A stretch of DNA of 64,000 bases from Anaerococcus hydrogenalis DSM 7454 (GTDB taxonomy: Bacteria > Bacillota > Clostridia > Tissierellales > Peptoniphilaceae), in the NCBI RefSeq assembly GCF_000173355.1, contig NZ_ABXA01000012.1, forward strand, positions 26,510 through 90,509, in the 5' to 3' direction. This document shows positions 18,387 to 26,237 of the stretch, one piece after another; within the stretch, counting starts at the first letter, position 1, and the number at the start of each line of letters is the position of its first letter. Both the position numbers and the translations under genes were made by a program. The notes under the pieces are model-generated. The model had not been told where the DNA came from, ran no database searches, and saw nothing but the letters and a program-made list of their open reading frames with translations.

Positions 18387-18650
18387 AAATTTCACTCCTA
18401 ATCTCTGGCGATTAGCAAAACAAAAAAGACTGCTGTCTTAGTAATAACTAATCGCGCAATCTTCGGCTGGTGTTGATGCTTTTTTGTTTAGATTATTTTT
18501 TCTTGTAAAAACTCTGAGCTTATAGAAGAATTTAAGGCCAAGTAAATCCCACATCAGGCACTTAATAGGCACACTCAACTTCCATGCATCAGATAAAAAC
18601 TACCGACAAAAATCGGCAACCACCGTTTTACAACAGTTCTTCGAATATTA
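18387..18650 (-). promoter_or_regulatory. structured attenuator leader of the yitT-like gene (class not recognised)
   Basis: Reading the minus strand, a promoter (TTTACA, 16 bp, TATCAT) points into about 260 nt of G/C-richer, hairpin-forming sequence. This includes ACTGTT-GTAA-AACGGT, with a GNRA loop, and a TGCCGA/TCGGTA hairpin. Near the gene lies a small terminator (AAGAC AGCA GTCTT T6, 18439-18422). Three pairings compete: GCGATTAG (18455-18448) with CTAATCGC (18415-18408), the terminator enclosed by it, and CTAATC (18415-18410) with GATTAG (18403-18398), which hides the AGGAG. There is no room for a promoter after the terminator. It does not match the riboswitch or T-box consensus sequences I know. 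Confidence 0.65.
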
Positions 18651-18829
18651 TGATACCTGCTTTTTTTAATTTGTAAAGTTTTAGGTTTATTTAGAGCTTA
18701 AACTGCAATAAGCCCAAAACCATATCGAGAGAAGAAGTTATTTGAGATTTATGAATTAATGATGGATTTAATTTATTTTTGCTTTATGATTTCTATGTTT
18801 AAAATTAATATTAGCCTTAAATAATCCAT

Positions 18830-18996
18830 GAGATCTCTCGACTACTCTCGAGATGGGTAAATATGGTATTTATTTTAATGCTAAAGTTTGTATTTTTAAA
18901 AAGATTATAAATTTTTACTTATTTATAAAATTTTAATATAAAATTAAAAACGAAGCGAAACACATCTCGAGGGAATGAAATGAGTCGAGAGATCTC
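18830..18996. repeat. palindromic element E5
   Basis: A complete 167-bp copy. Its interior (ATGGTATTTATT .. GCTAAAGTTTGTATTTTT .. TTTACTTATTTATAAAATTT) is nearly identical to the two halves of E6, which makes it the uninterrupted reference for that element. Confidence 0.88.
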
Positions 18997-19123
18997 TTTA
19001 TTAATTTTGAATTTTAATTTATTTTTTACCTGTGAAATTTCAATTTAATAGTTAACGATTCTTTAAAATGATATAATAACTTTGTTATCGTACCCAAACT
19101 GGTAACAGTTGGGAGGTGAGGTT

Positions 19124-19221
19124 ATGGAAAAACTCGGTACCATTTTAATATCTGTCGTAGGTATGTAGTTGCTCATTATATTATCAAGTGGCTGGATAGA
19201 TATTATAAACATGATAATTAG
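19124..19221 (+). pseudogene. frameshifted small hydrophobic toxin, copy 1
   Basis: The reading frame begins MEKLGTILISVVGM and stops at 19168. One base is missing compared with copy 2: in the next frame the peptide resumes as VAHYIIKWLDRYYKHDN with its stop at 19219-19221, exactly matching copy 2's end. Unlike the other indels in this window it is not in a homopolymer, so it is more likely a real inactivating mutation. Without it, this would be a 31-32-residue membrane peptide like its neighbour. Confidence 0.7.
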
Positions 19222-19224
19222 CAC

Positions 19225-19257
19225 AAAAAAGACAGGAGTGGCTGCTCCTGTCTTTTT
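19225..19257. terminator. bidirectional terminator, toxin locus 1
   Basis: AAAAAAGACAGGAG and CTCCTGTCTTTTT form a strong stem around TGGCTG, with A and T tails that suit termination from both sides. Confidence 0.85.
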
Positions 19258-19290
19258 GTTTGGTCATGGATATAACTCGGTACCATGCTC
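19225..19290 (-). ncRNA. candidate antisense RNA of locus 1
   Basis: On the minus strand a TATAAT (19302-19297) points left into about 66 nt that crosses the downstream repeat AACTCGGTACCAT and ends at the shared bidirectional terminator. The RNA would therefore match the toxin mRNA at two places, the repeat and the terminator, as RNAII does in pAD1 par. The -35 is weak (TTGAAA at only 15 bp). This is a structural inference. Confidence 0.5.
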
Positions 19291-19403
19291 AATATTATTA
19301 TATAAGTTTTATTTTAATTTCAATTTAATAGTTTATGATTTTTCTAAATGATATAATAAAAGTGTTATCGTACCCAAACTGGTAACAGTGAGGGGGTGAA
19401 GTC

Positions 19404-19502
19404 ATGAATTTTCTCGAATCTATAATAATATCTGTCGCAGCCAACATATTAGCTCATTATGTTATCAAATGGCTAGATAGATATTCAAAATACGATAATT
19501 AG
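19404..19502 (+). CDS. small hydrophobic type I toxin (Fst/Ldr-like), copy 2
   Basis: An intact 32-residue peptide. It begins MNFLESIIISVAANILAH, a single membrane-spanning stretch, and ends VIKWLDRYSKYDN, a charged tail with a WLxR motif. Short hydrophobic peptides of this shape, with a conserved WL and a polar tail, are typical of Fst-like toxins that damage membranes. It is too short for similarity to prove membership; the call rests on the gene structure: direct repeats, a convergent promoter and a bidirectional terminator. Confidence 0.6.
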   Translation: MNFLESIIISVAANILAHYVIKWLDRYSKYDN

Positions 19503-19505
19503 CCT

Positions 19506-19539
19506 AAAAAAGACAGGAGCCGTCACTCCTGTCTTTTTT
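19506..19539. terminator. bidirectional terminator, toxin locus 2
   Basis: AAAAAAGACAGGAG and CTCCTGTCTTTTTT pair around CCGTCA. The stem is the same as in locus 1 while the loop differs. Confidence 0.85.
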
Positions 19540-19572
19540 GTGTGCCATGGTATAATTCTCGAATCCATGCTC
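19506..19572 (-). ncRNA. candidate antisense RNA of locus 2
   Basis: A minus-strand TATAAT (19584-19579) would start a transcript of about 67 nt through the repeat TTCTCGAATCCAT to the shared terminator. The length is close to the 65-nt RNAII of pAD1. The -35 match is weak. Confidence 0.5.
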
Positions 19573-19953
19573 AATGTTATTATATAATTTTTATTTTATT
19601 TTCAATATATTCTTATTTTATAATTTTTTGCATACATTATAAATGAGATCTCTCGACAAGCTCGAGATGGGTAAATATGGTATTTATTTGAAGGCTAAAG
19701 TTTGTATTTTAGATTGAAATATAGGTTTAATGAATATATTAGTTTGATAAAACCGAATTAGATTATACTAAAGTAATGATAGACAATGAGCCGTTTCATA
19801 TATTAATGAGAAAATATTTGATAATATAAAAAAATGATAGTATATGAAAAATATTTAAAGACTTAAAACCTGATGGGTATAATGACTATATAATGATATT
19901 TTCTATTTTAAATTGAGATAAAATTTTAACTTTTGGAAGAGGGGTATTTACAT

Positions 19954-20301
19954 ATGAATTTAGCAGATCCTAAAGATATTACTGTTAAAATATTTTTGTT
20001 GATTCCAATTATTTTATGCTTATTTTCTTCATATATGATAGATAAGACTAATGGAAATATTATAGCAGGATTTAATACTATGGAAGAAGATAAGAAAGAA
20101 GAGCTAATAAGAAAAGGATATCTATCTAAAGTCAAAAAAATGACTTTTATAATGAGCATACCTTTAGTTATTGCCTTTTTGTCTAGTTTTTTTGTTAAGA
20201 ATATTAAGCTTTATAATGATATTCTTATGGGATCATGGGGGTTATTTGGAATAATTACGATTTTAGGAATTGTAGTTGTTAATTATTCTGTAAGAAAATA
20301 A
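19954..20301 (+). CDS. DUF3784-family membrane protein
   Basis: A 115-residue protein with three predicted helices (about 9-28, 67-86 and 91-110). The segment IIAGFNTMEEDKKEELIRKGYL between helices 1 and 2 is the DUF3784 hallmark (GFNTM followed by an acidic/basic helix). The ATG at 19954 follows GAAGAGGGG with nine bases between; a TTG at 19933 has no such site. Function unknown. It lies within the insertion that splits element E6, so it may be a passenger gene. Confidence 0.75.
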   Translation: MNLADPKDITVKIFLLIPIILCLFSSYMIDKTNGNIIAGFNTMEEDKKEELIRKGYLSKVKKMTFIMSIPLVIAFLSSFFVKNIKLYNDILMGSWGLFGIITILGIVVVNYSVRK

Positions 20302-20332
20302 TTCCTAGAAGCTTTGAAATAGTTTGTGTATA

Positions 20333-20378
20333 AAACCTCCTGATTTTGGTAGAGAAAAACTAATCAGGAGGAATTTTT
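20333..20378 (+). terminator. terminator of the DUF3784 gene
   Basis: CCTCCTGATT and AATCAGGAGG form a perfect 10-bp stem, followed by AATTTTTAT. Confidence 0.8.
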
Positions 20379-20614
20379 ATAACTTATATTTTTAAAATAG
20401 ATTATTATTTTTTACTTATTTATAAAATTTTAATATAAAATTCAAAACGAAGTCAAACCCATCTCGAGCAGATAAACAACCGTCGGTTTCGGTTGTTTAT
20501 CCCGATTTATCGTATGAAATGAGTCGAGAGATCTCTTCATTAATTTTGGATTTTGATTTATTCTTACATTGAGATTTCTATGATTGAAATTTATGTTAAG
20601 CTTACATAATCTAT

Positions 20615-20643
20615 GAGATCTCTAGACTCGGCTCGAGATGGGT
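20615..20643. repeat. solitary left arm E7
   Basis: GAGATCTCTAGACTCGGCTC.. ending GAGATGGGT has one C-to-A-type change that makes TCTAGA. No right arm follows before the M29 peptidase gene ends 78 bp on, so this is a half element. Confidence 0.75.
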
Positions 20644-20720
20644 TAATAAGATATTAAAATAATATCTAAAGAATTTATTTATTTAATTTTTCACTATAAA
20701 TTAGATCACTTAAAAAATTT

Positions 20721-21959
20721 TTACGCCCAATTTCCATCAACAAATACATCAAATTCTTCCCCGTCTTTGTAGGCTTTTATATTTAAATCTTTTGCTCCTA
20801 CCATAAAATCTTCGTGGATTAGGGAATCATTTAAGCCAATGGTATGAAGGTCTTTATCTTCAACTTCTGTTCCGCCTTTTACTGTTGTTGGGTAGGCTTT
20901 TCCAAGGGCAAAGTGGCAGGATGCGTTTTCGTCAAACAGGGTGTTAAAAAATAAAATATTTGATTTTGAAATTGGAGATTCGTATGGAACTAGGGCAATT
21001 TCTCCCAAATATTTTGCATTTTCATCTGATTCTAGCATTTCTTTTAGGGTATCATATCCCTCTTCTGCCTTAAAGTCTACAACTTTTCCATTTTCAAAGG
21101 TGAATTCAAAATTATTTATTATTACTCCATTATAAACAAGAGGTTTTACAGCAACAAGCCTTCCATCAACTCCGTCAAATTGAGGTGAGGTGAAAACTTC
21201 TTCTGTTGGAATATTTGGCAAAAATAAATCGCCTTTTTCATTTTTTGATGAAGCTGACATCCAAATGTGATTTTTTGGTAATTTAACCCTCAAATCTGTT
21301 CCGTTTTTTGACTTGTAATGAACTTCGTCAAATTGGTGAGAATTTAAAAATTCTGCCTTTTCATTTAATAAGTTTATGTGGTCATTCCAATTTTTTTTGG
21401 TTTTTTCCCAATCTTCATCAACACGGCTCACATCAAAAATTACTTCCCATAATTTGTCTACTGCTTTTTCTTCTGGAAGGTCTGGGAAAATTTTCTTTGC
21501 CCATTTTTTGGTTGGATAGGCAATAACAAGCCATGAAACCATATCATTCATGGTATATTTTACAAAATCTTTTAATTTCAAAGAATTTTCCCTAACAGCT
21601 TCTGCTATCTTTTTTTGGTCCAAATCTTTTAATAAATCTGGATCGTCACCAATTATAGAAATCCTGTTTGACCTGTGTTTTTCAAGTTGGTAGATATTTT
21701 TTTCAATAATATAATCTGGAACTTCATTTAAAGTTTCTTGGTTCTCGTAGGTATATTTTAATTTTGTTAGCTCTTCGTCTTTCCAATTAATACTTACAAG
21801 TCTTGCACCCTTCTCATAGGCATATTTTGCAATAAGTCTTGCAAGGCTTGGATCTTCCAAGGATGAATTTATCAATACATCTTCATTTTTTTGTACATTT
21901 ACACCAAATTCAACTGCAAGTTTGGCATAATTTTCTAATTTATTTTTGTTTACTGTCAT
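20721..21959 (-). CDS. aminopeptidase, M29 family (AmpS/PepS type)
   Basis: A 412-residue thermophilic-aminopeptidase-type enzyme (M29) that removes N-terminal residues using two metal ions. Family landmarks are YAKLAVEFGVNVQKNEDVLI at the start, FTSPQFDGVDGRLVA with the preceding IPTEEVF (metal-binding Glu), LGEIALVPYESPIS and the C-terminal HFALGKAYPTTVKGG. The ATG at 21959 is preceded by GGAGGG four bases upstream; an extension to 21980 includes that site and is less likely. It is divergent from pepF across about 70 bp, and both genes use a TGGAGGGAAATATG start context. Confidence 0.9.
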   Translation of the reverse strand: MTVNKNKLENYAKLAVEFGVNVQKNEDVLINSSLEDPSLARLIAKYAYEKGARLVSINWKDEELTKLKYTYENQETLNEVPDYIIEKNIYQLEKHRSNRISIIGDDPDLLKDLDQKKIAEAVRENSLKLKDFVKYTMNDMVSWLVIAYPTKKWAKKIFPDLPEEKAVDKLWEVIFDVSRVDEDWEKTKKNWNDHINLLNEKAEFLNSHQFDEVHYKSKNGTDLRVKLPKNHIWMSASSKNEKGDLFLPNIPTEEVFTSPQFDGVDGRLVAVKPLVYNGVIINNFEFTFENGKVVDFKAEEGYDTLKEMLESDENAKYLGEIALVPYESPISKSNILFFNTLFDENASCHFALGKAYPTTVKGGTEVEDKDLHTIGLNDSLIHEDFMVGAKDLNIKAYKDGEEFDVFVDGNWA

Positions 21960-22028
21960 ATTTCCCTCCATTTTTTTCATTATACTATATTGTGATGGTA
22001 TAATAAAATGTAGAAATGGAGGGAAAAT

Positions 22029-23828
22029 ATGGTAAAAAGAAATGAAGTTGATATAAAAGAAACATGGAGATTGGAAGATTTATTTGATAGTGATGAGAAA
22101 TTTTATGAAGAACTTGATAAAACAGTGAAAGCAAGTGAAAATTTCAAAAAAACTTACAAGGAAATAGACTCTTCCGATAAATTATATAAGGCCTTAAAAG
22201 ATTTATCTGAAACTTATGGGGCCATGCATAGGCTTGGATCTTTTGCAGGAATTTCTACAGAAGTTGATGCCAACGATCCACACCCACAAAAAAGATATGC
22301 AAATTTTGGGTCAAAGGCAAGCGAAGCTTATGCAAATTTAACTTTTTTTGATGGACTTTTGACAAAAATTGATGAAAAAATCATAAATGAAGTGAGAGAA
22401 AATCACAAAGATTATGATTATTTTCTAAAAAGAGCCTTGGACAAAAAAGATTATATTTTAGATGATGCTGCTGAGGAAGTTATTTCAAAATTAGCCCCAA
22501 CTTTTGATGCACCTTACGGTGAATATGCGTCCTTGCGTTATGGGGATATAAAAGTTGAGGATATTAAAATTGATGGAAAGGAAATTCCTTTAAATCACAA
22601 TACTTTTGAAGAATATTACGAAAGTGATGAAGATACAAAAATTAGAAGGGAAGCTTTCAAAAATTATCACGAGGCCCTTTCTCGTTATGAATCAGGAAAT
22701 GGGGCGATTTATAATACCCACATAAATAATGAAAAAATTCTCGCAAATTTAAGGGGATATGACTCAGTAATTGATATGCTTTTATCCTACCAAGATATTC
22801 CAAGAGAAATTTACGATAATCATATCAATACAATCATGGAAAAACTTCCAAAGCACATGAGAAAATATGCAAATATTTTGAAAAAAGTTTATAAACTTGA
22901 CCAGATGACCTATGCAGATTTGAAACTTTCAATTGATTCTGGTTTTTCAAAAGAAATTGAAATCGAAGAGGCTAGAGATTATATAGTAGATGGCCTAAAA
23001 GTTTTAGGAGATGATTATGTAGAAATGCTCAAAAAAGCCTTCAGCGATAGGTGGATTGATTATGCACAAAACGAAGGAAAAAGAACGGGAGCATTTTGCG
23101 ATACACCTTACGGATGCCATTCCTATATAATGACAACTTATAACAAGGACATGAGCCAAGTAATGACCCTTGCTCACGAATTGGGACATGCTGGACATTT
23201 TGAAAATACAAATAAAAATCAAGATGCATTAAACACAGATGTTTCAATGTATTTTGTAGAAAGTCCATCAACAGCAAACGAAATAACCATGGAAAGATAT
23301 TTACTAAAAAACGCCAAAGACGATAGGGAAAAGTTGTGGGTTTTGGATACAATGATTTCAAAAACCTACTACCACAATTTCGTAACCCATTTTCTAGAAG
23401 CAGCCTTCCAAAGAGAAGTTTATGAGAGAATCGATAAGGGAGAAAGCCTAACAGCAGGAGATTTCAAAGAAATTTTTAATAAAAAATTAAAAGAATTTTG
23501 GGGAGATGATGTAAAACTTGTAGAAGGATCCGACTTGACTTGGATGCGCCAACCACATTATTACATGGGACTTTACCCATACACCTATTCAGCAGGACTT
23601 ACGATAGGCACAAAAGTTTCTGAAAAAATAATAAATGGAGATGAAAAAGATATCAAAAATTGGAGAGAAGTCCTAACCCTAGGCTCAACCCTAAGCCCAA
23701 TGGACCTTGCCAAAAAAGCTGGAGTGGATATGACAAATACAAAAGCCTTAGAAGAAACCATTGAATTTATAGGACAAATAATTGACCAAATAGATGAGCT
23801 TTGTGAGAAGCTTGGTCTTTATGAATAG
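22029..23828 (+). CDS. pepF: oligoendopeptidase F
   Basis: A 599-residue M3B metallopeptidase that cuts oligopeptides of roughly 7-17 residues in the cytoplasm. The zinc motif HELGHAGHF lies at about residues 383-391, with the third ligand in ESPSTANEI about 25 residues later. The N-terminal helical PepF domain and the late WMRQPHYYMGLYPYTYSAG (substrate tyrosines) are also present. GGAGGG precedes the ATG. With the divergent M29 enzyme it forms a peptide-degrading pair, apt for a peptide-fermenting anaerobe. Confidence 0.94.
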   Translation: MVKRNEVDIKETWRLEDLFDSDEKFYEELDKTVKASENFKKTYKEIDSSDKLYKALKDLSETYGAMHRLGSFAGISTEVDANDPHPQKRYANFGSKASEAYANLTFFDGLLTKIDEKIINEVRENHKDYDYFLKRALDKKDYILDDAAEEVISKLAPTFDAPYGEYASLRYGDIKVEDIKIDGKEIPLNHNTFEEYYESDEDTKIRREAFKNYHEALSRYESGNGAIYNTHINNEKILANLRGYDSVIDMLLSYQDIPREIYDNHINTIMEKLPKHMRKYANILKKVYKLDQMTYADLKLSIDSGFSKEIEIEEARDYIVDGLKVLGDDYVEMLKKAFSDRWIDYAQNEGKRTGAFCDTPYGCHSYIMTTYNKDMSQVMTLAHELGHAGHFENTNKNQDALNTDVSMYFVESPSTANEITMERYLLKNAKDDREKLWVLDTMISKTYYHNFVTHFLEAAFQREVYERIDKGESLTAGDFKEIFNKKLKEFWGDDVKLVEGSDLTWMRQPHYYMGLYPYTYSAGLTIGTKVSEKIINGDEKDIKNWREVLTLGSTLSPMDLAKKAGVDMTNTKALEETIEFIGQIIDQIDELCEKLGLYE

Positions 23829-23861
23829 AAAATAGTAAAAACAAAAAAGTATCAAAAAACC

Positions 23862-23890
23862 AAAAGGAAGGAGCCAATCCTTCCTTTTTT
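23862..23890 (+). terminator. terminator of pepF
   Basis: AAGGAAGGA and TCCTTCCTT flank GCCAA and are followed by T. Confidence 0.85.
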
Positions 23891-23938
23891 CTTTGATTTT
23901 TGGGGTAGGAATAGAGTAAGAAAAAATGGAGGGATATT

Positions 23939-25003
23939 ATGGAAAAAGAAATGTCTATATTTGATAAGTTAGAAAAATCTTTAACAGATTTTGCAAAAGA
24001 AGATGAAAATCATGATAGTGATAATCTTGATAAGAAAAATCCTTATAAAGAAATAAAATTAAAAGAAGTTTTTGATGAATTTTTTGAAAGTTTAGAAAAA
24101 AATAATTCTGATTTTTCTTGGGTAGACAAGCTAAATAGAATAGATAAAAATAAAAATGCAGAAGATAAGGATAAGGTTGCTAATATTCATTATGGTTTGC
24201 CTTCTCATGTTCATGGAAATTACAAAGATGGCTCTATATATTTATGTTTATTTAATCCAAATGTTATAGGAATACTGGATAATAATTTGATTTATAAAAG
24301 TGAATCTTCTAAAAAGGAAAGTGCTAAAATATGCAGCTTAGAAGATTATTATACAAAACCACCACTATTAGAAGATAAAAAAGACCCTATAGATGATGAA
24401 TTTTGGAGAATTATCAATTCTTATAAAGAATGGAAAAATGATGATAAAAAAAGAAAAGTTAATATAGAAAAACTTAAAAATTTAATAATAAGTGATGAAT
24501 CTACCTTAACAAAAGAATTGAAAAACCCTGAATTAGGGACATACTATATTGATAATTATTTTGATAAATTAATTAATAAATGTGCAAATAAATTAAAAGA
24601 TACGGATAAAATTGTAAATATGGAATTGTGTCCATTTAGATCTAAAAATGCTAGCACAATAAGCAATGATATTTTAAAATCAGAAATTTCTTTATTTGCT
24701 TGTTATATCATATGGTATAGAATAGGAAAATATATAAATAATAAAAATACCAATAAACCTATTTTTATATTTAGAAGCTATAGTAAATGGGAAGATATGT
24801 TAGAAGATTCTTTATATAAATTAAACAATAAAAAGATAACAAAGATAATTATTAGAGAATATATTACAAAAATTAGAAATGAGTTTTTCTATCATTTTCC
24901 AAATCAAAGTGGAATGATAAGTTCAAAAAACTTAAGAAAATTTGTAAGTGAAGAAGAATTTGATCATATAAGGAAAAATATAAAAAAGTCTGAAAATAAG
25001 TAA
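23939..25003 (+). CDS. uncharacterised protein, possible uracil-DNA-glycosylase-like fold
   Basis: I do not recognise this 354-residue protein as a named family. Residues 1-75 are charged and helical. Then comes GLPSHVHGNYKDGSIYLCLFNPNV, which resembles the PxxxGN....I.LL.LNPG pattern of a widespread group of hypothetical proteins thought to share the uracil-DNA-glycosylase-like fold. Further on, NMELCPFRSK sits where that group has a conserved E.xPYxS. The C-terminal part (residues 230-354) is helical and basic. A GGAGGG site fits either the start at 23939 or an ATG four codons in. It lies between a terminator and repeat E8 and has an A/T-richer, Asn/Lys-heavy composition, suggesting an accessory gene. 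Confidence 0.45.
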   Translation: MEKEMSIFDKLEKSLTDFAKEDENHDSDNLDKKNPYKEIKLKEVFDEFFESLEKNNSDFSWVDKLNRIDKNKNAEDKDKVANIHYGLPSHVHGNYKDGSIYLCLFNPNVIGILDNNLIYKSESSKKESAKICSLEDYYTKPPLLEDKKDPIDDEFWRIINSYKEWKNDDKKRKVNIEKLKNLIISDESTLTKELKNPELGTYYIDNYFDKLINKCANKLKDTDKIVNMELCPFRSKNASTISNDILKSEISLFACYIIWYRIGKYINNKNTNKPIFIFRSYSKWEDMLEDSLYKLNNKKITKIIIREYITKIRNEFFYHFPNQSGMISSKNLRKFVSEEEFDHIRKNIKKSENK

Positions 25004-25040
25004 AATTTGAAACTTTAGCAATTAAATAAGATAAAAATAA

Positions 25041-25118
25041 ACCCATCTCGAGTGGATAAACAACCGTTGATTCGGTTGTTTATCCCGATTTATCATATGA
25101 AACGAGTGGAGAGATCTC
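25041..25118. repeat. solitary right arm E8 with module A
   Basis: ACCCATCTCGAG opens an arm whose loop holds the module A hairpin GATAAACAACCG / CGGTTGTTTATC and CCCGATTTATCATATGAAA, then closes GTGGAGAGATCTC. No left arm precedes it, but the ACTTTAGCAATT motif normally found before right arms is present right after the preceding gene. Confidence 0.8.
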
Positions 25119-25196
25119 ATAAAAAATTAAGAATAGAGAAAAATAGGATCGTAGATAATTCAATGAAAAGAAACATTGATTTCTAAAATTAATAAA

Positions 25197-25435
25197 GAGA
25201 TCTCTCGACTGGGCTCGAGATGGGTTTAATTATTTGATATATTCAAATACTTCGAATTATTTAAAAAAATATATAAATAATTACTAAGAAAGCCATGATT
25301 TTATAATAAATACATAAAATTCAATCTTAAATTAAAAAAGAACTTATAACTTCCAAAAACAAAAATTAAACTTTAGCAATTAAAAATCAAAACTCATAAC
25401 CCATCTCGACTGACCGTAGGGAATGGAGAGATCTC
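25197..25435. repeat. palindromic element E9
   Basis: A complete copy, with left arm loop CTGGGC and right arm CTCGACTGACCGTAGGGAATG before GAGAGATCTC. The interior contains AAACTTTAGCAATT. It is directly followed by the CPBP protease gene. Confidence 0.85.
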
Positions 25436-25528
25436 ATGAATTAAGTAAAGCTGGAAATATGTATATATTTAAAAAAAAATCTTTCTTTTGGGTAAAAATA
25501 TAAAAATGTTAAATTCGAAAGGAGTTTT

Positions 25529-26205
25529 ATGAAGTATTTATCTAAAAGATTTACAGGAAAATATGGATTTTTTAAATTTATATTTTTACTTTTATTAATG
25601 TTTTTGGGACCGGTTCCTGCAAGTTATAGTATTTTAATTAGGGGAGTGGATAAGTCTGTTTTGTATATAATGACAGGGGCTTATCTTCTGGTAGCTTTTT
25701 TGTTTTTATAATTTTTTATAGGAGATTTAAATTTTCTGGTGGGTTTTTCCAAAATTTAATGATTCTTGTAGTCTCTATTCTTGCAATTTATGGACTTTCA
25801 TTTTTGCTTGATTTAATTTTTGGATCAAATTTAACAAATCCTCAAAATCAAGAAACTATAGAGTCAATGCTGAGATTAAATTTTTCACCTGCCCTTATAG
25901 CTTATATAGTTTTTTTGGGACCCTTAGTTGAAGAGTACACTTTTAGGGAATATTTGCCGGGTGTTTTTAGGAAAATTTTTAAAAGACGTGACCAGGATGT
26001 GAAGGATATAATTGCCCTTATTATGGCAAATATTTTGTTTTCTCTTGCTCACATGCCTACTGATATTTATAGCTTTTTGGTTTATTTTTCAATAGGTTTT
26101 GTCCTTGTATTGGTGAGATTTTTTACTAATAATTTAAAATTATCAGGCCTTGTCCATATTTTTTGGAATCTTTTATCAACTTTAATTTTATATTTTGCCC
26201 TATAA
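25529..26205 (+). CDS. CPBP-family intramembrane metalloprotease, frameshifted
   Basis: Two reading frames together encode one 225-residue protein of the CPBP (CAAX protease and bacteriocin-processing) family. The catalytic motif EEYTFREY, a form of EExxxR, and later SLAHMPTD and HIFWN with metal-binding His are present across six or so helices. The first frame ends at 25711; one extra T in the run at 25695-25700 joins it to the second and gives a length divisible by three. AAAGGAG precedes the ATG. The break is probably a homopolymer error. Substrate unknown; roles include bacteriocin immunity and prenyl-type processing. Confidence 0.8.
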
Positions 26206-26207
26206 AA

Positions 26208-26234
26208 AAATCCCAAGTTTTAAACTTGGGATCT
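26208..26234. terminator. bidirectional terminator between convergent genes
   Basis: TCCCAAGTTT and AAACTTGGGA form a perfect palindrome flanked by A and T runs, serving both the CPBP gene and the convergent envelope-protein gene. Confidence 0.85.
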
Positions 26235-26237
26235 CTT

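Larger units (their letters stand above)
19072..19257 (+). ncRNA. toxin mRNA of type I toxin-antitoxin locus 1
   Basis: A TATAAT at 19072-19077 (weak -35) precedes a transcript of about 170 nt that ends at the hairpin AAAGACAGGAG .. CTCCTGTCTTTTT. Its 5' end can fold GTTATC with GGTAAC around CGTACCCAAACT. GGGAGGTGA lies before the ATG at 19124. The layout, including a repeat in the coding region (AACTCGGTACCAT, 19131-19143) and again past the terminator (19274-19286), copies the par/Fst system of pAD1. Confidence 0.6.
19352..19539 (+). ncRNA. toxin mRNA of type I toxin-antitoxin locus 2
   Basis: A second copy of the unit, about 280 bp downstream of the first and sharing its promoter region (TATAAT at 19352-19357), the 5' GTTATCGTACCCAAACTGGTAAC hairpin region in outline, and the terminator. 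GGGGGTGA lies before the ATG. The coding-region repeat here is TTCTCGAATCTAT (19411-19423), matched past the terminator by TTCTCGAATCCAT (19556-19568), different from locus 1. Confidence 0.6.
19645..20535. repeat. palindromic element E6, split by a 676-bp insertion; module A in right arm
   Basis: The left arm and half-interior (19645-19710) and the right half (20387-20535) are together nearly the same as E5. They are separated by 19711-20386, which carries a DUF3784 gene and its terminator. TATTTT at 19705-19710 and TATTTTT at 20387-20393 could be a target-site duplication. The right arm loop holds module A, a hairpin GATAAACAACCG / CGGTTGTTTATC followed by CCGATTTATCG. Confidence 0.75.

Noticed and set aside
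18425..18650. T-box or 6S RNA for the yitT leader (AAGTGCCTGATGTG resembles the start of Bacillus 6S RNA)
   Set aside because: There is no TGGNACCGCG T-box sequence, and the long closing stem required for 6S RNA cannot be formed by the 3' part.
18595..18662. Cobalamin riboswitch on the plus strand, from a B12-box-like GATACCTGC
   Set aside because: None of the other conserved cobalamin elements is present, no gene lies downstream on that strand, and the reverse orientation fits a leader for the yitT-like gene.
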